A stretch of 64,000 nt of DNA, taken from the NCBI RefSeq assembly GCF_022811605.1, contig NZ_CP094533.1:620001-684000 (forward strand), given 5' to 3'. The notes beneath the pieces were generated by a model that did no database searches, was not told where the DNA came from, and saw only the letters and a program-made list of their open reading frames with translations. The DNA is from Agromyces soli. GTDB lineage: Bacteria; Actinomycetota; Actinomycetes; Actinomycetales; Microbacteriaceae. The number at the start of each line of letters is the position of its first letter. Within the stretch, counting starts at the first letter, position 1. Shown one piece after another: positions 8,280 through 14,392 of the stretch. The position numbers were made by a program, and so were the translations under genes.

Positions 8280-9695
8280 TCATTCCCCCGCCGCGCCGCG
8301 GCCGATGCCCCGCCCGGCCCCTCGGGCGGCCAGCATGCCGAGCACGCTGACGGCCGCGAAGACGAGCATGAGCAGCTGCGCCGCGCGCACGAGATCGGGC
8401 GCGGCCAGGTTCACGAGCACCCCGGCGAGCGCGGCCGCGAACGCGCTCGCGATGAGCAGCACCGTGTTGACGGCCGCGGCGGCCTTCGCCCCCTCCTCCT
8501 CGCCGCTCGTGCTGCCGAGCGCCGCGACGGTGAGGTGCGGGAAGCCGAGCCCGATGCCCGCCCCCGCGACGAACAGGGTGACGAACCAGAGCACGATCAC
8601 CGCCAGCGAGGGCTCGTCGTGCTGCAGCAGGCCGTACGCCGCGAGACCGGCGGCGAGCACGAGGGGGCCGACGAGGATGAGCGCCCGGCGTGCGGTCGCC
8701 GTGGTGGCGTTCGCGGTGACCACCTGGGTCAGCGACCAGCCGAGCGAGAGCGCCGCGCCGAGCAGCCCGGCGGTGAAGGGGATGAGGCCGCCGACCTCCT
8801 GGCCGAACAGCGGGATGAACGCCTCGGTGCCGATGCCGAAGGCGAGCACCGCGACAGTGAGGTAGACCCAGCGCAGCGAGGAGCTCCGTGCGAACGTCAC
8901 CCTGGGCAGGATGCCGTTGCCGGTGCGCCGCTCGTGGGCGACGAAGCCCACGGCGAGCGCCGCACCTGCGAGCAGCACGACCGCGGTCCAGACGCCGGCG
9001 GGCAGGATGCTGGCGACGCCGACCGCGCCGACGGCGCCCGCGAGCAGGAGGAGCGAGGCCCACGGCAGGGCGTCGCTCGACGGCGAGGTCGCCGTGCGGG
9101 GCATCCAGCGGAGCACGACGAGGGCGATCAGGGCCGAGACGATGGCGAGCAGGGCGAAGGCCCAGCGCCACGCGTCGATCTGCGCGAAGCCCCCGCCGAC
9201 GACGGGGCCGACGATGTTGCCGACGCCCCACATGGCCGAGACGAGTGCGGCGGCCCGGGCCCAGAGCCGTTCGGGCAGGGCGCGCTGGATGAGCGCGTAG
9301 CCGAGTCCGGCGAGCAGGCCGCCGCCGAGGCCTTGCACCGCGCGGCCGAGCAGCAGCACGAGCATCGACGGGCTCGCGGCGCAGAGGAGCGAGCCGGCCG
9401 CGAACAGGCCCAGCGCGAGCAGGTAGGCCTGCACCGCTCCGCGCCGGGTGAGCACGCGGCTCACGAGCATGGAGCTGACGACCGAGGCGAGCAGGAACAC
9501 CGTCATCGTCCACGCGTAGAACTCGGCCCCGCCGATCTCGGCGACGATCGTCGGCAGCAGGCTGGTGGTGAGGTAGACGTTGCTCGCCTCGAGCAGCACG
9601 CCGCCGGCGAGGACGGCGGCGATCGGTGCGTACCGGCTGCCGAGGAGTTCGCGCCACGTCCCGGTGGCGGTCGAGTCCTGGTCGATCTCGGTCAT
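8280..9695 (-). CDS. MFS transporter (DHA2-type drug efflux)
   Basis: A 471-residue integral membrane protein with about 14 hydrophobic segments, matching the DHA2 drug:H+ antiporter subfamily. The start-side region YAPIAAVLAGGVLLEASNVY and the motif-C-like GLGGGLLAGLG are as expected. I chose the ATG at 9695. It diverges from soxR, and a SoxR box lies in the 105-bp gap, so it is almost certainly a SoxR target that exports redox-active or toxic compounds. This arrangement is known in actinobacteria, where SoxR controls pumps rather than SoxS. Confidence 0.88.
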   Translation of the reverse strand: MTEIDQDSTATGTWRELLGSRYAPIAAVLAGGVLLEASNVYLTTSLLPTIVAEIGGAEFYAWTMTVFLLASVVSSMLVSRVLTRRGAVQAYLLALGLFAAGSLLCAASPSMLVLLLGRAVQGLGGGLLAGLGYALIQRALPERLWARAAALVSAMWGVGNIVGPVVGGGFAQIDAWRWAFALLAIVSALIALVVLRWMPRTATSPSSDALPWASLLLLAGAVGAVGVASILPAGVWTAVVLLAGAALAVGFVAHERRTGNGILPRVTFARSSSLRWVYLTVAVLAFGIGTEAFIPLFGQEVGGLIPFTAGLLGAALSLGWSLTQVVTANATTATARRALILVGPLVLAAGLAAYGLLQHDEPSLAVIVLWFVTLFVAGAGIGLGFPHLTVAALGSTSGEEEGAKAAAAVNTVLLIASAFAAALAGVLVNLAAPDLVRAAQLLMLVFAAVSVLGMLAARGAGRGIGRGAAGE

Positions 9696-9769
9696 GGTCC
9701 GTCCTTCGTGTCGAGGGGCGGATGCCGCGGCATCCGAGCGCCGATGCGACGCCGCGGGCCACGGTAATA

Positions 9770-9787
9770 CCTCGAGTAAACTTGAGG
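9770..9787. promoter_or_regulatory. SoxR box
   Basis: CCTCGAGTAAACTTGAGG is a near-perfect 18-bp palindrome. It closely matches the known SoxR operator (CCTCAAG-N4-CTTGAGG). It lies between the MFS pump and soxR, where SoxR would control both promoters. Confidence 0.88.
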
Positions 9788-9800
9788 TCAAGGAGGTGCC

Positions 9801-10241
9801 ATGTCCCTGGAACCCGACGACCTGCTCGCGATCGGCGAGGTCTCCCGACGCACCGGCGTGCCCGCCTCGGCGCTGCACTTCTACGAGCAGCTCGGGCTCA
9901 TCGCCTCGACCCGCACCGCCGGCAATCAGCGCCGCTACCCGCGGCACATGCTCCGGCGCATCTCCCTGATCGTCGTGGCGAAGCGGCTCGGCATCCCGCT
10001 CGGCGACGTGCAGGAGCTGTTCGCCGGGCTCCCGCTCGACCACGCGCCGTCGCAGCAGGACTGGCGACGGCTCGCCAAGATCTGGCGCGCGGAGCTCGAC
10101 GCCCGGCGCACGCAGCTCGAGCACCTGCAGCGCGAGCTCACCGGCTGCATCGGCTGCGGATGCCTCTCGCTGAAGGCCTGCCGGCTGCTGAACCCCGACG
10201 ACGCCCTGAGCGCCGACGGCCCCGGCCCACGACGCATCTGA
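9801..10241 (+). CDS. soxR: Redox-sensitive transcriptional activator SoxR
   Basis: A 146-residue MerR-family regulator. The winged HTH is at residues 8-75 (LAIGEVSRRTGVPASALHFYEQLGL region). The [2Fe-2S] ligands follow the SoxR pattern CX2CXCX5C: Cys116, Cys119, Cys121 and Cys127. The start has a good ribosome-binding site (AAGGAGG) 6 nt upstream. Oxidation of the cluster by redox-cycling compounds activates target promoters. The SoxR box 14 bp upstream indicates control of itself and of the divergent MFS pump; no soxS is present, as expected outside enterobacteria. Confidence 0.95.
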   Translation: MSLEPDDLLAIGEVSRRTGVPASALHFYEQLGLIASTRTAGNQRRYPRHMLRRISLIVVAKRLGIPLGDVQELFAGLPLDHAPSQQDWRRLAKIWRAELDARRTQLEHLQRELTGCIGCGCLSLKACRLLNPDDALSADGPGPRRI

Positions 10242-10297
10242 CGCCGCCTCGGGGCCGACCGGGCGGAATCGGTCGGCCCGGGGCGCGGCCGGCGCGG

Positions 10298-10311
10298 CAC
10301 GATCCGGTCAC
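10298..10311 (+). repeat. CGATCCGGTC motif, copy 2
   Basis: CACGATCCGGTCAC, identical to the copy at 8198 except for the first base. It lies 42 bp before the DUF1330 gene. Confidence 0.4.
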
Positions 10312-10353
10312 CGCCGCCGGACGGCGCCCGCAGTCCAGGTGGAGCATCGGCGT

Positions 10354-10650
10354 ATGCCGGTCTACTGGGTCAACACCTTCACGAGCATCCGCGACGAGCG
10401 GCGGCTGCGCGACTACGCCGAGCTCGCCGGGCCCGCCATGCTCGCGGCCGGGGGCCGCTTCCTCGCCCGCGGAGAGCCGCTCGCGGTGCTCGAGGGCGAA
10501 GCCGCCCTGCGCACGACCGTGATCGAGTTCCCCGACCTCGAGTCCGCGGTCCGGGCCTACCGCTCGGACGACTACCAGGCGGCGCTCCGCGTCCTCGGCG
10601 ACGCGGCGAGCCGAGAGATCCGCATCGTCGACGGCGTCCAGGAGGGCTGA
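10354..10650 (+). CDS. DUF1330 family protein
   Basis: A 98-residue protein with the ferredoxin-like (dimeric alpha-beta barrel) fold of DUF1330. It starts MPVYWVNTFTSI, has the conserved AGGRFLARGE centre and ends in EIRIVDGV. Members are small cytosolic proteins with no agreed reaction. I chose the ATG at 10354; an upstream in-frame ATG at 10339 adds five residues. It stands alone between soxR and an MFS gene, on the same strand as both, so co-expression is possible but nothing points to a specific role. Confidence 0.75.
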   Translation: MPVYWVNTFTSIRDERRLRDYAELAGPAMLAAGGRFLARGEPLAVLEGEAALRTTVIEFPDLESAVRAYRSDDYQAALRVLGDAASREIRIVDGVQEG

Positions 10651-10668
10651 CCGGCTCCGCGCCGCCCG

Positions 10669-10715
10669 CACGATGCGGTCGAGATCGCGACGGACGCCGC
10701 CCGCACGATCCGGTC
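10669..10715 (+). repeat. Tandem copies of the CACGATCCGGTC motif
   Basis: Two copies of the block GCCGCCCGCACGAT(G/C)CGGTC, ending at 10680 and 10715 and 35 bp apart, lie in the 154-bp gap before the MFS gene at 10805. They resemble copies at 8198 and 10298. Possibly an operator or just a short intergenic repeat. Confidence 0.45.
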
Positions 10716-10804
10716 GGAACCGGCGCCCGGCCCCGCCGAGGCGGGCCCCACGCCCCGTCCGATTTCCGCCGGAGCAGCGCCGCCCAGGGTGGTGGGGTGG
10801 GGGC

Positions 10805-12082
10805 ATGCAGCTCACCCGCCAACGCGTCCCGCTCCCCTCCGGCTTCAGTCGACTGTCCTGGGCGAGCGTCCTCACCCAGCTCGCCGAACAGCTCGTGCTC
10901 GTGGCTGCACCGCTGCTCGCCGTGCTCGCGCTCGGCGTGGGCGCGGCGGAGACCGCGCTGCTGCAGGTGGCGCAGACGCTGCCGTTCCTCCTGCTCGCGG
11001 TGCCGTTCGGGCTGCTCGTGGACCGGGCCGCCCCGCGGCGCGTGCTGCTCGGCTCCGAGGCCCTGCGGACGGCGACGCTCGCGGCCGTCGTCGTACTGCT
11101 CCTCCTCGAGTCGCTGACCTTCCCGGCCCTGCTCGCACTCGGCTTCGTCGGCGCCGTCGGCACGATGGGCCTGAGCGTCGCCGTCCCCGCCTCCGTGCCT
11201 CGGCTCGTGGCGCGCGAGCAGCTCGTCCCGGCGAACCGCTGGCTCGAGCTCGGCCGGAGCGCGGCGTTCATCTCGGGGCCCGTGCTCGGCGGCGCGGCCG
11301 TGGCCGCCGGAGGAGCCACGACCGCGTTCGTCGCCGCGACGATCGCCTGCGGGGCGGCGCTCGCCCTCCTCGCGACGACGCGAGTGCCGCGCGGTGACGT
11401 CGCGCCGCGCAGCCACCCCTGGCGTGAGGTCGGCGAGGGCCTGCGCTTCGTCTTCACCGAGCCGCTGCTGCGGGCGATGATCGTCACCTCGCTCCTGTTC
11501 AACGTCGGCTGGTTCCTGCTGCAGTCCGTCTTCGTCGTCTACGCGCTCGAGCGTCTCGGCATGACGCCGGAACTCATCGGGGTGGCACTCGGCGCGTTCG
11601 GCGTCGGCATGGTGCTCGGCGCACTGAGCGCGGGCTGGCTGTCGACGCGCGTCCCGCTGGGCCGGATGGCGCTGTTCGGGCCGCTGGGCGGCTTCGCTGC
11701 CGCGCTGCTCATCGCGGCGACGCTCTGGTTCCCCCTTCCGCCCCTCGCCGTGCTCTCCTACTTCCTCTTCGGGCTCGGCCCGGTGCTCTGGGCGATCGGC
11801 ACCACCGCGCTGCGGCAGGCGGTCACACCGACCCGGATGATCGGCCGGGTCTCCAGCGTGCTCGTCGTCGCCACCTACGGCGCCCGTCCGATCGGCGCCG
11901 GCCTCGGCGCCGCGCTCGCCGCCACGACCGGCATCGACTGGTGCGTCGCGGGGTGCGCGGTGCTGTTCGCCGCGCAGCTGCTCTACGTGCTGCGCTCCCG
12001 GCTTCCCCGGGTGCGCGAGCTCCCCGAGCCGGGCGGCGACGCCGCGGGCGCCGATCCCGCGGCCCGGGTGGCGGCCGAGTGA
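10805..12082 (+). CDS. MFS transporter (macrolide-efflux / EntS-like)
   Basis: A 425-residue MFS protein with about 12 membrane segments, of the type annotated as macrolide efflux or enterobactin exporter (MFS_3). Typical signs are WASVLTQLAEQLVLVAAPLLA at the start, the loop GLLVDRAAPRRVLLGSEALR and LVPANRWLELGRSAAFISGP in the first half. The ATG at 10805 follows GGTGGGG; upstream in-frame sequence looks intergenic. It is not adjacent to a regulator gene. Substrate unknown; it may contribute to intrinsic drug tolerance together with the SoxR-linked pump. Confidence 0.85.
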   Translation: MQLTRQRVPLPSGFSRLSWASVLTQLAEQLVLVAAPLLAVLALGVGAAETALLQVAQTLPFLLLAVPFGLLVDRAAPRRVLLGSEALRTATLAAVVVLLLLESLTFPALLALGFVGAVGTMGLSVAVPASVPRLVAREQLVPANRWLELGRSAAFISGPVLGGAAVAAGGATTAFVAATIACGAALALLATTRVPRGDVAPRSHPWREVGEGLRFVFTEPLLRAMIVTSLLFNVGWFLLQSVFVVYALERLGMTPELIGVALGAFGVGMVLGALSAGWLSTRVPLGRMALFGPLGGFAAALLIAATLWFPLPPLAVLSYFLFGLGPVLWAIGTTALRQAVTPTRMIGRVSSVLVVATYGARPIGAGLGAALAATTGIDWCVAGCAVLFAAQLLYVLRSRLPRVRELPEPGGDAAGADPAARVAAE

Positions 12083-12106
12083 CCGCGGGGATGGCATGCT
12101 GGTGCG

Positions 12107-12424
12107 GTGGGCATCCTGACCTATCGCTTCATCCGGACCGTCGAGATCGAGGACCGGTCGCTCGCCCATCTGCGCAGCGTCATCCTGGCCAAGCTGCGAC
12201 GCGGCGAGTCGTTCGCGTTCTCCTGGGAAGTGCCCGCCGAGCAGGGCAGCGGTCGCAATTCGATCTGGCTCGGCCCCGACATCCCCATCGTCTTCGAGTT
12301 CTTCGACGCGCGGGAGCCGCGGCTGAACCCGGTCTGGCTGCGCGAGCTGACGCGGGCGGCGAACTCGCCCGCCGGCCTCAGCCTCGTGCCCGAGCCGAGC
12401 AGCCCGGGCACGGCGGAGCACTAG
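12107..12424 (+). CDS. DUF7882-type small protein, paralogue 1
   Basis: A 105-residue protein of a small family that, to my knowledge, is largely confined to Microbacteriaceae (DUF7882). Features shared with two paralogues at 12489 and 14072: an N-terminal strand GxLTY, then LAHLRSVILAKLRRGESFAFSW, a strand IWLGPDIPIVFEF, LNPVWLRELTRAAN and a C-terminal GLSLVPEP. The start is GTG. No membrane segment or catalytic motif is visible. Function unknown; its repeated presence around cyclic-di-GMP genes is noted as a finding. Confidence 0.75.
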   Translation: MGILTYRFIRTVEIEDRSLAHLRSVILAKLRRGESFAFSWEVPAEQGSGRNSIWLGPDIPIVFEFFDAREPRLNPVWLRELTRAANSPAGLSLVPEPSSPGTAEH

Positions 12425-12469
12425 CCGGATCGCGCTGCTCGAACGCGATCGGGCGGATGCCTCGGCGGC

Positions 12470-12505
12470 CAGCCCGTGGGCTCGCGGGTCAGCCCGTGGG
12501 CTCGC
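12470..12505. repeat. Direct repeat at gene end
   Basis: AGCCCGTGGGCTCGCG occurs twice 20 bp apart, with the second copy covering the stop region of the DUF7882 paralogue on the minus strand. It looks like a small local duplication. Confidence 0.4.
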
Positions 12506-12812
12506 GCCCGGCCTCGAGCGGCTCCGGCACGATCGTGAGGCCGCCGGCGGAGTTGGCCGAGCGGTTCATCGCCTGCACCCAGGCGGGGTTGAGGCGCGGG
12601 GCGCGGCCCCCGAAGTACTCGAAGGCGACGGGGATCGCCGGCGACAGCCAGACCGAGGTGCGACCGAAGCCGCTGGCCGAGGCGGACTCGGTCCAGGTGA
12701 AGGCGAACGGTTCGCCGCGTCGCAGCTTCGCCCAGATCGCCGCCTGCAGGTGCGCGAGCACCCGATCGTCGAACGAGACGACCAGCTTGGAGTCGTAGGT
12801 GAGCGTGCCCAT
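12489..12812 (-). CDS. DUF7882-type small protein, paralogue 2
   Basis: A 107-residue homologue of the 12107 protein. It starts MGTLTYDSKLVVSF, followed by LAHLQAAIWAKLRRGEPFAFTW, SVWLSPAIPVAFEYF, LNPAWVQAMNRSANSAGGL and the PEP tail motif. The ATG at 12812 is chosen because family members start with MGxLTY and GAAGGAT precedes it. It converges with paralogue 1 (64 bp between stops) and diverges from the EAL gene, so the two share an upstream region. Function unknown. Confidence 0.75.
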   Translation of the reverse strand: MGTLTYDSKLVVSFDDRVLAHLQAAIWAKLRRGEPFAFTWTESASASGFGRTSVWLSPAIPVAFEYFGGRAPRLNPAWVQAMNRSANSAGGLTIVPEPLEAGREPTG

Positions 12813-12966
12813 CAGAGGAAGGATACCCGGCGGACGACCGCTCGCCGGCATCGGCCCGCTGGGCGCGCGGCCGGCGGGCGCGGAAGCCGCGAGGCGGTAC
12901 GGTACACCCCCAAGCTGTGAACGAGCGATCCTTGCGCAAGGGGGTTGACAGGACGATTCTTGTGGG
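12813..12966. promoter_or_regulatory. Intergenic region between DUF7882 paralogue 2 and the EAL gene
   Basis: Contains the palindrome CTTGCGCAAG at 12931-12940, immediately followed by GGGGTTGACA (12941-12950). ACCCCC (12905-12910) and GGGGGT (12940-12945) form a wider inverted repeat around it. Probably holds the promoters of both flanking genes. Confidence 0.35.
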
Positions 12967-13746
12967 ATGGAGCGCCGCGCATCGCATCCCATCGCCGACG
13001 GGTCGGCCGAAGAACTCCGCCGCGCCGTCGGGCGGGGAGAGCTGGTCGCTTTCTTCCAACCCGAGTACGAACTCGCGACCGGTCAACCCGTGGTGGTCGA
13101 GGCGTTGTGCCGCTGGCTGCACCCCGTTCGCGGCCTGGTGCTGCCCGACCGCTTCATCCCGGTCGCCGAGCGCACGGGCCTCATCGGCGATCTCAGCCGC
13201 GCGATGCTCGAACAGGCCGGGCGCCGTGTCGCCGAGTGGCACCGCCACGGCCGACACGTCGGGCTCGCGGTCAACGTCTCCCCGACGCAGCTCCGCCCGG
13301 ACTTCGCCGCGACGGTGCTCGAGTTCGTGCGAGAACTCGCGCTGCCGGCGGGCACCGTGACCGCCGAGATCACCGAGACCCCCGCCCTCACCGAGAGCTG
13401 CGAGGAGCTCGAGGCCCTGCAGATGCTCATCGACGGCGGGATCGGCGTGTCCGTCGACGACTTCGGCGCCGGCTTCACCTCGATCGAGGCGCTCCGGCGC
13501 ATGCCGCTCACCGAGGTCAAGATCGACCGCTCGCTCATGCGCGACCACGCCCCGGAGGCGGACGCGCTCGCGCGTGCGGCGGTGGAGGTCGCGCACGAGC
13601 GCGGCGCCGTGGTGGTCGCGGAGGGCATCGAGACCGCGGAGGACCTCGACCGCGCCCGGCGGTGGGGCTGCGATCGCGGGCAGGGCTTCTACTACTCCCC
13701 CGCGCTGCCCGCGGCCGAGGCGGAGCGGCTGCTCAGCGTCGCCTAG
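12967..13746 (+). CDS. EAL-domain cyclic-di-GMP phosphodiesterase (stand-alone)
   Basis: A 259-residue protein made almost entirely of an EAL domain, which hydrolyses c-di-GMP to pGpG. All expected catalytic residues are present: EAL motif 45-47, Asn103 (VNVSPTQ), Glu134, the DDFGAGFTS loop with Asp164/Asp165, Lys185 (KIDRS), Glu219 (AEGIET) and Gln239 (GQGFYYS). It should therefore be active. There is no sensory or membrane domain. It sits 0.65 kb from a bacteriophytochrome-GGDEF protein, so the two enzymes may set c-di-GMP in response to light or redox cues. Confidence 0.92.
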   Translation: MERRASHPIADGSAEELRRAVGRGELVAFFQPEYELATGQPVVVEALCRWLHPVRGLVLPDRFIPVAERTGLIGDLSRAMLEQAGRRVAEWHRHGRHVGLAVNVSPTQLRPDFAATVLEFVRELALPAGTVTAEITETPALTESCEELEALQMLIDGGIGVSVDDFGAGFTSIEALRRMPLTEVKIDRSLMRDHAPEADALARAAVEVAHERGAVVVAEGIETAEDLDRARRWGCDRGQGFYYSPALPAAEAERLLSVA

Positions 13747-13761
13747 CCGCCCCCGACGCGA

Positions 13762-14028
13762 CTAGAGGACGATCTCGTCGCCGGACGCCCCGGCGGGCTT
13801 GTCGTCGTCGCGATCGGACAGGTCGCCGCCGACGTCGATCTGCGACCAGGTCACGGGCATGCCCGGCGAGAAGAGGATGTCGATGCCGGGGCCGCCTCGC
13901 AGCGGCGGGATGTTGACGTACCCACCGCCCGCCTTGATCGCCTCGAGGACCTGCTGCTTCAGCTCGGTCACGGGGTCGGGCAGGAAGTAGTCTCGGCCGT
14001 CTACGGTCAGTCGGTGCACAAGGGTCAC
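13762..14028 (-). CDS. Small hypothetical protein (88 aa)
   Basis: An 88-residue acidic-tailed protein with a GTG start. The body reads as strand, helix (VTELKQQVLEAIKAGGGY), strand (IDILFSPGMPVTW) and ends DKPAGASGDEIVL. The helix followed by a short strand ending P-G-M-P recalls the LxxxILAKLRRGExF / WLGPDIP arrangement of the DUF7882 neighbours, so it may be a distant structural relative (inference only). It converges with the EAL gene (15 bp apart) and diverges from DUF7882 paralogue 3. Coding bias matches its neighbours. Function unknown. Confidence 0.65.
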   Translation of the reverse strand: MTLVHRLTVDGRDYFLPDPVTELKQQVLEAIKAGGGYVNIPPLRGGPGIDILFSPGMPVTWSQIDVGGDLSDRDDDKPAGASGDEIVL

Positions 14029-14071
14029 CGATTCAGGCTACCTCGGCTCGCTTCCGCATAGGATCGGGACA

Positions 14072-14362
14072 ATGGGAAATCTGCACTACGGCTCGCCGCC
14101 GGCCTCGTTCGCGATCCCCGATCGCACCCTCGCGCACCTCGAGTTCGTCGTGCTCGCCAAGCTCCGCCGCAAAGAGGCCTTCGCGCTCTCGATCGACGGC
14201 GACGGCGGCGCGCGCCAGCAGGTGTGGATCAACCCGTCCTCGACGCTCCGCTTCGAGTTCGACGGCCCGCCCGGTGAGATCAACCGGGTCTGGCTCGAGG
14301 AGCTCATCGACTCCGCGAACGGGGCGGCCGGCATGCGGCTCACGCCGGAGCCGAAGGCCTGA
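14072..14362 (+). CDS. DUF7882-type small protein, paralogue 3
   Basis: A 96-residue homologue of the proteins at 12107 and 12489. It begins MGNLHYGSPPASFAI, has LAHLEFVVLAKLRRKEAFALSI, VWINPSSTLRFEF, INRVWLEELIDSANGAAGM and the terminal PEP motif. It lies between the EAL gene cluster and the phytochrome gene, converging with the latter, and a GC-rich hairpin separates the two stops (14367-14387). Three copies within 2.3 kb, all around c-di-GMP enzymes, suggest a shared regulatory theme, but no function is known. Confidence 0.75.
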   Translation: MGNLHYGSPPASFAIPDRTLAHLEFVVLAKLRRKEAFALSIDGDGGARQQVWINPSSTLRFEFDGPPGEINRVWLEELIDSANGAAGMRLTPEPKA

Positions 14363-14366
14363 CGGT

Positions 14367-14387
14367 GCGCGCCGACTGACGGCGCGT
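14367..14387. terminator. Hairpin between convergent genes
   Basis: GCGCC (14369-14373) and GGCGC (14381-14385), with a 7-nt loop, lie between the stops of DUF7882 paralogue 3 and the phytochrome gene. No T-run follows, so it may be a weak bidirectional terminator. Confidence 0.4.
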
Positions 14388-14392
14388 CCCGC

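Noticed and set aside
8535..9767. Long open frame antisense to the DHA2 pump
   Set aside because: Third-position bias and membrane-protein features support the minus-strand gene. The other frame gives low-complexity Arg/Glu/Gly text, a common artefact of high-GC DNA.
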